Of a stretch of 64,000 nt of DNA, positions 49,661-63,100 are shown in pieces. Each line of letters opens with the position of its first letter. Within the stretch, counting starts at the first letter, position 1. The notes beneath the pieces are model-generated. The model was given only the letters and a program-made list of their open reading frames with translations. It did no database searches and was not told the DNA's origin. A program made the position numbers and the translations under genes. Origin of the DNA: Branchiostoma floridae (taxonomy: Eukaryota; Chordata; Leptocardii; Amphioxiformes; Branchiostomatidae). The stretch covers positions 4,282,525 to 4,346,524 of the forward strand of contig NC_049996.1 of assembly GCF_000003815.2 (NCBI RefSeq), written 5' to 3'.

Positions 49661-50159
49661 CTATCCAAGTAACGTCCTTGTTCTATCACAAACGGCTAGG
49701 TCTGCTGACAAAGACCAACAGAAAACATCTAGCTGTCCCACGTAAACTACTGTTTCTTGATATCTATCACATTATGCATCAATAGGCATTTTTTTAAGAC
49801 TGTATGCTTTATTACCGTTATGACCGGAGAATACTATCATACCTAGCATAAAAAGTATATCCATATTATTTGATTATAACTTGTAGGAACAACATTGTTA
49901 GACACAGACATCCTGGATGCCATACATGATAATTGACAAAACTGTGTTTTCCAAAATCTGGCACACGTTACACTGCATGAGCACGAAGGGTTTGTCTGAT
50001 TTTATATGTGCATGCTTACCTTTCTTCAACATGTTTCAAACTGTTAAAAAGCGTGAGTTTTATATTAAATCGTACGCAAAAAAATGGCGTCTGTTATTAC
50101 TGCCCGTGTATGTGCGCGCACAGCCGCTAGTGAGTATGTAAGTCTCTCTCTGTAATGTG

Positions 50160-50525
50160 TATGTAGGCATGATAGTGCGTGCTTGTTCGTGTATGTTTTG
50201 GTGAGTGTGTGTTTGTATGTATGTATGTATGTGTGTGTGTGTGTGTGTGTTCGTTTGTATGTATGTGCATGTATATGTGTTTGTGCATGTCTCAGCCTAT
50301 CTAGGTTTGCATGTTCGTGTGTGTGTGTATGTGTGTGTGTATGTGCAAGTGTGTGTATGTGTGTGCGTATGTGTGCGTGTGTATGTGTATGTGTATGTAT
50401 GTACTATGTATATGTGTGTCTGTGTGTGCGTGTGTGTATGGGTGTGTGAATGTTTGTGTCTGTGTATGTGTGTGCGTGCATGTGTGTGTGTATGTATGTG
50501 TGTGCGTGTGTATGTGTACACAACA
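50160..50525. repeat. GT-rich microsatellite
   Basis: tgtgtg/tatgtg repeats. All long frames here on either strand are artefacts. 50530-52600 holds no recognisable feature. Confidence 0.95.
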
Positions 50526-52611
50526 CTTTCCTTTTTCTAGTCCGGCATTACCTCATATAATGTCAAGGGGAATATTACTGGTCAAACTCAACAAGTTATC
50601 AGAGAACCAAAAGTCTAAAGAAGTCTCGCTGCAAAGTTACCGGTAGTCAGGTCGTCCAACAGGTGGTCCAACTGGTACTGCTCACAAAAAAGTTCCTTTC
50701 CGACCAAAGCCTGCGCTTTGACTCTAAACAATGGTGGACATTTTGGAAAGTGAGAAACATTCAAAATATCGCACTTCACAAATCATGTTAGGTATTTGCA
50801 ACAAGGCGAGGTAATGCCGGACGTCATGAAAGGCAATAAAGATGCTAAATACGTTTTGAACATTATCTCCCGTATCATTGCATATTTGGACAGAATCGCT
50901 TGGTACCATGACAGTCACTGGAAATGTAGCGCTACTCAATGTCGTCCTATTTGTAAAGCGCCAGAGACAATTATTCAATCCTAGGGTAGAAAGATAAGTT
51001 CTACAGAGAACAATGGTGGTCTGTAATTTTTCTCCGCCCGTTTAAACGCCGTGCGAGCATGATCAATCCCGAGGTTTGAGGTAAAGACTTGTGCCAGGGT
51101 GACCTACAATAGTATTGTCGTTTATTCTTCTTATAGTACTTTATTATACTGCGCTTGGAAGACAACGATTCTATACGCGTGGGTAATGTAGTTAGCAAAT
51201 CAAACACGGCAACAGAGCGGACAATATGGAGTTCGTGTAATGTACAAACGAAATACGGAATGCCGAATTGTAATTGTTACGTGTTTAAGACTTTTTTTCT
51301 CATTTATCCCCAGAGAAAAATAAAGAGACAAACATAACTAAAAAAAAAACATTTTCATTCTTCATGAGAACAGATTTCGGAACATGGCTTATTTACACCT
51401 ATAGATATTCATATGTACGTTTAGTTGTACTGTAAGTAGTTGTTATAGACCTTACGAAAGTCGCTTTACTTTTGTCGTGTCAATAAAGATTTTATATGCT
51501 GCAAGCACGGCATTGGTTGGGTAGTGTACGAGATACGATAGAAAGACTCAGACTGGTACTTCATGACAGATTACCCTTATGGTCGAGTGGGTAAACATGT
51601 ATAGGTGTGATCCGCGCACTCAACGCCGCATGGGTTGATGGGCAATCCAACTGCGACATTTTCCTGCAAGTCAGAGCAAGCCGACTTCATTAGACCGCCC
51701 GGCGGGACCATAAACAGGCATTTGTCGCAATTCTCCCAGACGTATTTTCCCGTCCATAAAACTCGGACAGGGCGCACAACATAAATTATGTCACAGAAAG
51801 TGGCAATGTAACAAAAGACATTGTGAAAATTCTATTCTAGATCTTGAGAAAGAGAGGCAGAAGAGAGGCAGCCCAAAATTCGGCCAGTTGCGGTTTCATC
51901 GATGAGCAAACGTGGACGATTTTTTCAGGTTAAAGATACGTAAATTCACAATCAATCAATCGTGAGATTTGTCACAATATTGCAAGTTAGGAAAAAATCA
52001 ATTTACAAAACAATTTATCCGGAAATACCGTCTCTAGATATATGTACAGCTCAGGACCTGTATCTAAATTCATGTACATGAACCTATAATTTGGTATTAC
52101 TACACAGCTATATATAGGGTGTTTTGTTTAATGAGTTAAAGAACAAAGTAAATAATAGTTAGACGCATAGGTTTCATGTGGCTCAGAAGCATTCTTTTTT
52201 TGCATAATTTACAAATGTATTTGGTAAAAACCAACAGCACTTCAAAACATCAAAGTTTACCAGCAAAAATGGTAGCTGTTAGTTATTCCTATCTGTAATA
52301 CATACTAAAATCAGTGGTGTATATCTTAGAGATTCAGCGTTACTGTTAAAAAATGAACCTAATTGCCCTCAAGAATATTACCTAATATATTTGATGCGCC
52401 AACAATACACATGCTATAATATTTGTATTCTGAATTCACTGAACTCTGGGGCCATCGACTGTACAATAAAAAGGTAACTTGGGAAATCCTTTGGTTAATG
52501 AATATTACCATGCAATATTTCCGTGCAATAGTATACCATTCAGTGTATTGTTACCTCCAAAATATAGGTTACATAGATTGCACGTCAAATTCAGATTTCT
52601 TACCATCAAAC

Positions 52612-53030
52612 ATAACAAATGACAATGACAATTTGCTATTGTCACATCTTTCAAAGAGTGTAACTACATTATCCAACTCCATTGTAAGTTGCAATGGCAA
52701 TTTGATATTGCCGCATCTTCCAAAGATCTTAATTATATTATCCTACTTAATTGTAAGTGATAATGACAATTTGCTATTGTCACATCTTCCAAAGATTGTA
52801 ACTACATTATCCTAATCCATTGTAAGTGACAATGACAATTTGCTATTGTTTCATCTTTCAATGATAGTTACTATACTATCCTTCTTCATTGTGAGTGACA
52901 ATGACAATTTGCTATTGTCACATCTTCCAAGGATTGTAACTATATTGTCGTACTCCATTGTAAGTGACAATAACAATTTGCTATTGTCACATCTTCCTAA
53001 AATCGTCACTATATCATCCTAAACCCTTGT
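52612..53030. repeat. 69-bp minisatellite with a hairpin in each unit
   Basis: Six units. The landmark aatgacaatttgctattgtc spacing is 69 bases (about 52757, 52826, 52895, 52964). Each holds a short stem of the type gacaat-ttgct-attgtc. The apparent frame of 23-residue repeats arises because 69 is a multiple of three. Confidence 0.85.
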
Positions 53031-54410
53031 AAGCGCAATTGTCGTATCTCTTTTTTCCACAAGGCATATTTCAGGGATGGTATGAAAGAAACACTACATT
53101 CCTGAAGAAGTGTTATTTTCCAATAGATAATGCGTTTAAGAGGGAAAATGCTTACTACTTCACAGCATACGATAAAGTCCACGGCCAATAGTCCCCGCGC
53201 ATCGAAAAGCTTTCAGTATCCTACCTATTAAAAGCGATCTCAGCCTATGGCTGAATACAATGTGACTGACAAGGCAAAACAATTTCATGGGCGATGAGAA
53301 ACTCATATTGCAACGTTGTCTTTGACAATTTAGCGTTTGGCCTTCTTGGTAATGCACTGGTTGGGTTTACAATGGATTGGTGAGTATCATATTGTTTTAG
53401 AAAACACAAGTTTTGTAATTCACTACAAGTGAAATTCTGCAAAAAAGGCGACTGGTTTCATTCAATACATAATGTGCTAGAAGTCAACATCCTCTTCAGC
53501 TTAGTGCTCCTTCAACTACACAATAACCATGTCACATCAAGTACAATTACATACAGGTTTCAGAGTCACAGAATGTCATTCATTGTACATCAAGGGCCAT
53601 ATATTCTACTATGATGTTCTATAACCAATATCATACCTAATTCCAGTTGTATTTTGTTTACTCACACCTTGCAAGTAATACATGAATTTGAGGCACGATT
53701 TGTTTTGTACAATAAAACTATAACATATTTTCAACTCGAGCAGTTACTTTTCCTATAGTAGGTTCCTATAGCAACACAACTTGCAACATGCAACAGACAT
53801 TAGTATTGCTGACAAAGTAATTTTCAAGAATAGCACTAGAACGAGTAGAGTATGTTAAGGGCTCTGCATCAGGTGTTCAATACTTTACAAGTTATCAAGC
53901 AGGGCTCAGCTACATTCCCACGCGAATTGCACGCATATCATTAACATGTAATTATCCTCGTTTTTTTCGCGAAACCAGGGTTCGAACAAAATAGGGGACG
54001 TGTCATCGTCACATTAAAATTCACAGGCAGCTCTGGTATCCACGGCAATGGTGGGGTTATACTACAATTCTACCAAACAAGCAGTTCAAAGCATGCCAAA
54101 CCAGCCTTCAAATAATGATCTATTGAAATTTGTCCCCACCTCGTTTGCATATCCATTCATAGTTTTTGGTTACAAATTAGATCTTACTCAACGATGCCTG
54201 ACAACGCTTACGTTCGTTTACTACATGAAGCTGTTTTGTGGGTCATTTTTAAAGCTGCAATTGTAATTCGAGAATATGTTTTAATTATTAAAAAATAAGA
54301 ATTTGATAAGCAACGATCATGTATTATTACAAAACGAGATAGTTTTCTTTTTCTCATGAAGTTGAACGTCTCCAAGAGATATCGCTCACTCAAAAAAGCA
54401 CTTTTGTGTA

Positions 54411-54766
54411 GCCACACCAAATTTATTTGTTGTGTCTCGGATTTTTTCCAAAAAAAATATCGGAGCGATAGGTCAAAAAGAAATAAAAATATTTTTTAAA
54501 AGGTCTAGGGTGAAGATATATGGCTTAAATGACACAAAAAAACAACAGCCTGAGGAGTTTAATGGCACGTTTTATACAATGAATCCCTTCCTTTGATACA
54601 ATACTAATGTTCTTAATAAATTGCATTGTATTTAGATTGACATTTTGAATGGTAATATGTACAGGTTTGTGAAGGGAAAAAAATGCTTTTTCTCGGGACT
54701 TATTTTTTTTAAATGAAAAAAGATGGACAGGAAAACTCGAGGAGCAACAAATAAAATTGGTGTGGC
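54411..54766. mobile_element. Short inverted-repeat element (MITE) just after the PLC stop codon
   Basis: gccacaccaaatttatttgttg at 54411 is the complement of caacaaataaaattggtgtggc ending at 54766. There is no coding frame. It lies 21 bases downstream (on the minus strand) of the PLC stop, in the 3' untranslated region or just past it. Each inverted repeat carries AATAAA reading outward. Confidence 0.65.
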
Positions 54767-54787
54767 CTTATGGGATTATACACGAGT

Positions 54788-54876
54788 TTATGGTGCCTGA
54801 AGACTGATGTAAACAAACAGCGAAGCTGGGCTGATATCCCCGCCGCCCTTATCCAGTAGACGGACGTGACGGTAGC
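54788..54876 (-). CDS. PLCD: PLC C2 domain, last exon and stop
   Basis: Acceptor ttttag, then [20 protein letters not shown] and FVYISLQAP, stop TAA at 54790-54788. YRHVRLL-G-A-LFV-I is the last C2 strand of PLC enzymes. No long frame exists here, so the exon is easily missed. Confidence 0.9.
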
Positions 54877-54996
54877 CTAAAACGACAAAACATAAAAATT
54901 ATATCCAAAATCAAGGAAGGCTCACGCATATTAATAGATACTTTACAACTGCTTACAATGTGGTGATTTTTAAGGAAACACATGGTTAAAATTTGT

Positions 54997-55084
<88 letters not shown>

Positions 55085-57077
55085 CAAAAGGAAACTAGAA
55101 TGATAATTTCAAGCGATGAAATACACGTACAAAAATATTGTATACTTGAGAAATTGCCCGGCCATTGAAATGTAAAAATGGACTCTAGAATGGCGGTCGG
55201 TACCTGCCTGCTTCGTTGATATTGAATAAAAGTGAATAGCTAGTGCAATCTATGATGTATTTCCCCTTACCCTGTTGTAGAGAGTCTATGGGTAACGCGA
55301 ACTGTCCCAACATGTCGCTGCCGGACATGCTGTCGTGATCCTTCACTTCAAACCGCAGCATGGCCAGCTCAGGCAGGGACAGTGGGAACGTCATGGCCAT
55401 GTTCCACACGGCATGGAATGCTGCAGGGTCAAGTCATATAAAGAGCTAGCATTAACCAATTTCCACATTTGATAGCAAGTGCTAGAATCGTCATCTTAAA
55501 ATAAAATAAAATAAAAGAATAGATTTTGACGCCAATATGAAACAAATACAACCATCGTGTTTACGTTTTACACGGCATGGAATCTTACAAACTTTATACA
55601 CGAACTGCAGAGTTTCTTAAATATGGACTGAAAGTAATGAAATTGCAACAAATTCCAAGATTTGGCTGATTTTGGAAAATTGACTGAAAATGTTAAAATT
55701 TTGCATCCAAAGTGTCATTGCAAGATTGTCTAAACGAAATTATATGGTAAAGATCAGAAGGTAAAGAAATAAAGTATAATTTCTTATGGTAAAGATCAGA
55801 AGGTAAAGAAAAAAGTATTTGATCTAATTATTACATTACTTAATGTATGTTTTATATCTTATCAATAACAACAGTCACTTGCAATTGTCCTTTAGGCAAG
55901 AATTTGCAATAAACGTATTGTTATTGATTTCAATATCGTCTGTAGACGCTAATACGTCCCGAGGTCTCCTACCGCTGTTCTTTTTCCACTCGGTCCTCTG
56001 CTCCGCGCAGTCTGCTGGGATACCGCATATCTGCACCTTGACGTACGGGTCCGCACAGCTCGTACCCTTCTCGGACGGGCTGGGCAGCTGGAAGGTGCTG
56101 ATCACCTGCCAGGAATGCACAATAATATAGGACGTTGACCCTAGAAGGTGCCGATGTTGTGCCGTATGGAAAGTCACTATACACGACTCCACAGGTGAAA
56201 ATTAGTATCTAAATTGGGTTAAGCTAAGGGCACAGCCCGTCGTACGTGCAAAGACGTGCTGTCTACATGCCAAAAACGTGGGCAATCTTTTGGGATCCGT
56301 AAGTGGTAAGTACCGCCTCTGTACGAACTCGTAGGGAATCCGACGCCGATTTTAGAGCTCACAGATACGCCGTAAAACTTTAGGTGCAGGCAAAACTTTG
56401 TGTGCCATCGGGCTACGGATTCGCCCCGCGTTACGTGCTAGTACGGGCGACGTGCCTACCCTGTACAGCCTGGACGTTTTCAGAAATACGTGGCGGACGT
56501 GGCCTCAAAAACAAACAAAATCAAAACAAAAAGAACGTACGGACAAATTGCACTTCCGGCGCGTTTTGCCCTTAGCTTTAAGGACGTCTTTTCGGGCTGG
56601 ATGCAAAGCCCCTTGAGGAGACTCACAGACAAATCTAATTTCCAAATCATTGGAAAATCTATATGCAAAATCTCCAATTTGCTTTTTGTTTCACTTTTAT
56701 CTTTTAGTACTTATGAATTTTATGTACATGCATATTCTGCATATATTATTGTACTGTGTGTAGATTTTGTCCAGTTTTGTATGTTGAGAAGGACGACATG
56801 AAGAGTAGTTGCAATGTATCTTGTTAACCTAGCTGTATAAATATGAATACACACGACATGAATAAACTCAATTTCGAAAGTGTTGCATAAAGCCGACGGT
56901 CGAAGAATTCAACTCACCCTGACGGTAAGGTTCTTTCTGTACTTAGCTGGGATCTTTCCGGAAGTGTCAATCTTCAAGTAATCTGGAAAGGGAGAATGAT
57001 TAATGTGACATGGTTTGGCTGGAAGAGATGAAATAAAGTAACACACGTTGACACACACACACACAAAGGGCAGGCGC

Positions 57078-57125
<48 letters not shown>

Positions 57126-60100
57126 ACGCACAGATATACACAAGGTTACACACAAATATACAGAAACATAAACATATACATGATGCTACTTGTTGTATCT
57201 TGTCCCTTACCTTTCCTGAGGACTTCCGGTTTTAGGACGTACCCACAACCTCCATTCTGTCGAAACTTGCCGAGATTCAGATCCATCTGGTCACACTTGG
57301 TTTGGTAGTTCATGGCAACTAGAATCATAATATGTGCGANNNNNNNNNNNNNNNNNNNNNNNNNNNNNNNNNNNNNNNNNNNNNNNNNNNNNNNNNNNNN
57401 NNNNNNNNNNNNNNNNNNNNNNNNNNNNNNNNNNNNNNNCTTTTGGCTCCTGTACCCTGGTATTACAATTAAATGACCTGAAATTTGGTATAGATAGGCA
57501 TTAGATACTTGGTAACAAGATTCCAGTCAAATTTTTGACATAAACAACTTTAAAATGATTAATTTTGGCACTTTTCTGAGGGGAAATTTGTTTTCTTTTG
57601 GCCTCCTGACGTGACCTTCCGTGACCCCGCACAGAGCCACACCTGTGCGCGTCAGCCGGAGAGTTGATTGAATCAAAGACCTAGCCAATCAGCGAAGAGG
57701 AGGCCAAAGGCTAATTAATATTCATAAGCGGGGCCTCATGATCCCGTATATAGCAGTGTTCCCGCCAGGGGGAGCGAAGCCCGCCTAAGGCTCTCGCATT
57801 TTACACTATTCAGAAGGCTTTATATTGTATCAGTTCTTAGGGGCATATCTATGATAATCGCAGCAGTCACTTAACTTCTCTTCAGGAGTTTAGCGTAACA
57901 CTATTTCAGGTCAAACCGTCAAAGGCAACTAAAACAAACTTTAACGTTACTGAGTTCAACAGTACTTATAACTTGTTATCCGAAGTTGAAACGCTAGCGA
58001 TGGTATTTTCGCTGCGCTGTTAGCTCCGTGCGACTGTTGTTGACGGTCTTATAACGGTATATTTTGCACCCCTGTACCCTGGTATGAGTAACATTTGGTA
58101 TAGATAGGCATAAGATAGTTGGTAAAATGATCCAAGTAAAATTTTTGACTTAAAGTACTGTAAAAGGCTTAATTACAGCACTTTTTTTAGGGGAAATTGG
58201 TTTTCTTTCGTTCTCCATGCCATGATCTTTCGGACGTTCACCCCACAGAGCCGACATCTGCACCTGCGTCTAGCCGGCAGGAAGAGTTAATTCAATTAAT
58301 GGTTCAGCCAATCAGCGAAGAGGAAAGCGAAGGCTAATTAATATTCATAAGCGGGACCACACAATACGTTAACTTGAAGACTCAGGCCGTACAGACTTCT
58401 CGCCAGGATTTTTTCAAAGCGTCGGACAGGGGTCCGGGGGCCGCCGAATGTCCCTGGCGGGGTCCAGGGGGAGGGCCACTGTGGGGGGTGGGGGGGGGGA
58501 TCCCAGGTGGGCGAAGCCCCCCCGGAAGCTCTTGCATTTTAGACTATTGAGAAGGCTTCTTTTATCAGTTTTTTTAGGGCCATATCTACGATAATCGTAG
58601 CAGTCACTTACTTCTCTTCAGCAGTTTGACTTTAAAATATTTCGGGTCAAAGCTTCAAAGACAACTAAAACCTCATAAACAACAAACTTTACTTAGCTGC
58701 ACAGTATACAAAAATATTGTACGGGTTGCCATCCTTAGTTGAAGCGCTTATTTATAGCGCTAGNNNNNNNNNNNNNNNNNNNNNNNNNNNNNNNNNNNNN
58801 NNNNNNNNNNNNNNNNNNNNNNNNNNNNNNNNNNNNNNNNNNNNNNNNNNNNNNNNNNNNNNNNNNNNNNNNNNNNNNNNNNNNNNNNNNNNNNNNNNNN
58901 NNNNNNNNNNNNNNNNNNNNNNNNNNNNNNNNNNNNNNNNNNNNNNNNNNNNNNNNNNNNNNNNNNNNNNNNNNNNNNNNNNNNNNNNNNNNNNNNNNNN
59001 NNNNNNNNNNNNNNNNNNNNNNNNNNNNNNNNNNNNNNNNNNNNNNNNNNNNNNNNNNNNNNNNNNNNNNNNNNNNNNNNNNNNNNNNNNNNNNNNNNNN
59101 NNNNNNNNNNNNNNNNNNNNNNNNNNNNNNNNNNNNNNNNNNNNNNNNNNNNNNNNNNNNNNNNNNNNNNNNNNNNNNNNNNNNNNNNNNNNNNNNNNNN
59201 NNNNNNNNNNNNNNNNNNNNNNNNNNNNNNNNNNNNNNNNNNNNNNNNNNNNNNNNNNNNNNNNNNNNNNNNNNNNNNNNNNNNNNNNNNNNNNTAGTCA
59301 ATAGATCAGCATTTTCTCTATAGTGACCACCTGTCTATAGTGGACACATTTCCTAGTGCTGTTGTTGTTTGACCTATACTTTGAACATTTAAAGTGTAAG
59401 TAACTTTAAACTGCCAGAGTTTCAGCCCAATAAAACACTCTCAGCGCCAGCCTCGAGGGTATGAACAGACTGACCAGACAGACGAAAATAAATCCTCGAA
59501 CAAGGTTCAATCGTATCTTCCGGGTCTGGCAGGAAGTTGTTAAACTAAAATAAGAATAGGCTCGATTGCTGATTGCATACAAAGTAAAACAGTTTAACAG
59601 TTTTACAGCTTGAAGAAAACAAACGCTCCTACAGTACCTGCACCTGCTTGATAATTATTAAATCGTATGCCCTACTTGAATAAAAAAAGTTCACTGCAAT
59701 AATAAATGTACCCACATCACAAGGAGCTTATACTTTTTTAAACTTACACCTAGTTATCGTACTGAAAATTGTTAATGACATTACATGAAGTCATTCAACA
59801 ATTTTCAGTCATGATGAAAATTTTCTGAATGGAAGGTGTGATTATTGTCATTTTCTGAAAAATAGAAGCAAGCTCTGTTTTACCTGGAATCAATTCACAG
59901 TACCAGTCCACTTTGGGGGATAATGTACTGTTAAGAGGATGTTCCATTTTTGCGCAGGGGTGATTTGGAACAGTCCAATGTTGCGTGGGAAGGGGTATGG
60001 CTGAAATATACTGTATTTGCTCTTAAGCAAATGTCGGCCTTTCTAGTTACTTAAAGTTTCTTCAAGTTTCTCTCTTTTGTACAAAAAGCATTCTCCTAAA

Positions 60101-63100
60101 GGATCTATAAAAATTAATAATTGATATGTGTTTATAGGAACATTCATTGTTATTTCATTCTGGAAATCTAAAAAAAAATGTGTGACTACAAATTGACAAG
60201 GCGATCACTAGTAAAAACTGGAACACCACTAGATCATTGCTACGCACTTTGACAATACGGTCACAATTGGAAAAGGGGCCCCAACGGGTAGTTCCCGGGC
60301 TGTTTTTGTCAACTTTCTGGCGCGACCCCTATGTGGCCCCGTGGGACCCCTTGCAGGTTATAGGCTATTTGGGGCACGGCCGGGTCCTCGGAATTTCGTA
60401 ACGTGCAGTTAAAATAAACCCGGAACCGGGCGATAAATAAACACCGTGAGCTAATTTTAAAAACACCAAGGAGTACCCCACCCCATTTCCGACTGTCAAC
60501 CGGGACAGACATGGGGCCTCAGAGCCGAGTTGGGGGTACTGGTGCAAATGTGGCCGTTGCATAAGTATAGCTAATAAAAGTGACAGGATTGGTTGGTAAC
60601 ACGAGAAAAAACACTACATACATGTTGCTAAAGTATCACAGGATTGGTGGGTAACACGAGCAAAACCACTACATAGCTAAAGTATCCCAGGATTGGTGGA
60701 TAACACGAGCAAAACCACTACATAGTGGAACTCAAAGAAGAGATCTATTAATGCAGACTATATACAGAGTCACACAAGCAGGTTTAAAGGGTAATCCAGT
60801 TGTGGCTGCGTGACAACACGAAGTCGCGATCCTGTACAAATTACCTTTTTCTCCAGCTCTTTTCTCCTCTTCTCCTGTATGCAAGCAAGGTAGAGCATGT
60901 CCCATCACCACGCATAGCAGAGAGAACCAAACACCAGCGAACAGAGTGCATGAACGTAATGATTGTTATCAACATGATGAAGATAGCGCTACTGTATGAC
61001 TTAAAGTGGCTTTTTAGCTTTGCGTCCAACATCAGAATAGCACATGCATTAAACTCAATATCATTATAAGCATGAAAAGATTGCAAAATCTAACACATTA
61101 TGTACCCATTTTTACCAACCACCAAATGATTAACAGTGAAGAGACATGTTAGAACATATTAGGAAAATTCAAAGCAAATTTTAACCAGTCGTGCATAAAA
61201 ATCTTTGAGAAAAAAGCATCTCGTGAATGAACAACTTCAAGTTTTCATAATGGTCCAAAGTAGAAAGAGATAAGGGACTGAAATATACAGCCATAACCAT
61301 TTCATAATAAGAATGATAAGAAATGTAAGAAACAGGCGCAATGCCGAGTGAAGTTAAAGGTAGATTTCTAAAACGAGAAATCTTTGACTCACGTTGAACT
61401 TTTTTGCTTTTTTCTGTCCATTGCAGTAACGGAAAACATGGTTTTAAAAACATTCAGTCTAATAACTTAACAATAAGCAAATAGAGAACTGATTGAACTG
61501 CATGTAGTTATATACTAAACAAATTATACACAAAATGAAAAAAATGCTCTATACAAAAATGAAAAAAAAAAACTGGAATGTTACTTGCAATATTGGTATT
61601 CACAGTTAAATGACCGTATATTATGGAGCAATGTGGCATCTGGGGTAAAACCAAAATTAATTTACATCTAGTTTAGGAAATATTCATTTTTTCTCCATCT
61701 TAAGATGCCTGCTTCGTCTCCAACGTCAATCTTTGCTTTATCATCCAAACCAACATAATGGCGGCAGCTTTATATCAAATCGTGTATCAGTAGAGAGTTA
61801 AGTTGCAAGTTTGCATGATATATAGGGACAACTAAAATAATAAGTGTTGTCTATATATTGACATTTTGGATTTTTTTCTAGAAGCAGAGGAAGGCGAGTG
61901 GCTCTAATTTTCCTTCCAATTTGAGGAGTTCTGTCACATTATAAGAGAAGAGTGGCTTTCTGTTTATTCATGAATATGATAGAACGTTAGGGTATGTTAT
62001 AGTGACTTCTTTACACAATGTGTTTTTTCGTCGTGGTTTAATGAACGATTGGAAAATATAAAATGTGATTCAGACGTACTTTTATACTTAAATTTAACAT
62101 TAGAAATTCTTTCGCACAATGAGTTCTCTGTATCGGGCACCTTTTCTGCCTGCATGCGAGCCTGCACTTCCGGGTCCTCAATCTCCGCAGCCTCGTCCTC
62201 GTCGCTGACCTCATCCTCCAGTACATCAGGTGGGAGCTTCTTGTTCTGTCGCAGACAAAAACACGTTATTGAGGCACAATGCAATATCTAATAGGCCAGT
62301 CTGCTTTCAGCAACCTAAGCAATATTATTGCGTTAAAAGTGGAAATATTCTGGATAAGGCAATCTACATGAAATTGATATCTAAGGCAATATGTTTCCAC
62401 ATTTACATCATTATTCCATGCTATGAGCGGTTTTAAACGTCGCAGAAACAAGACGCACTAGAATTCCTTATTAAATATTCTAACCCACACAAATCAGGCT
62501 TCAAGGTGTCCACAACTCTGACTCGGCTTCTTCGGTGGCCCAAGGCAGTATGCCCACCGATGTAAATTAGCGCTCCGGGGAGTTTAGCCCCAGGGAGGTT
62601 TTGGCTGGACAGCTATATTTGATCGCCGGGCAGCTTGCCTTGGGCCACCGAAAACACAGGCTGACGACCCTGGGTCCGGTCTGGTACCCAGAGTAATATA
62701 ATGTGTCTGTGACCATACATGACTCCTCTTGACCTCAATGAAATGGACTATGTAGAACGATGGTGGATTCTTTTGAATTTGTAAATATAAAGATTCAAAG
62801 ACACTAACAAACAAGCAAAACCGTAAGACATGGTAATACCAACCTTGATGATGATCTTCCCCCTGAGACTGTCGGGTGAAGGCAGCACGGAGGGGTCGGG
62901 CGTGTCGGAGTCGGTACAGATCTGACTGCCCAGGATCCGCCGCATGTGTGCCGACATGGTCCGCTGCTGTTCCACACTGCAGTGGTTCTCCAGCGACAGG
63001 AACACTGGGTAGCTGGAACGAAATAAAGTACACATGTGTTTTATTAAGTTCAAGTCTAAGAGTCATCAATCAAAGAATCAATCATTCGTAAGCATATAGT

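Noticed and set aside
50183-50646. Several overlapping frames over 80 residues
   Set aside because: Pure GT/TATG microsatellite translation; no codon or domain signal.
52423-53022. Repetitive protein with 23-residue units
   Set aside because: The frame exists because the 69-bp unit is a multiple of three; it is broken by stops and has no start context.
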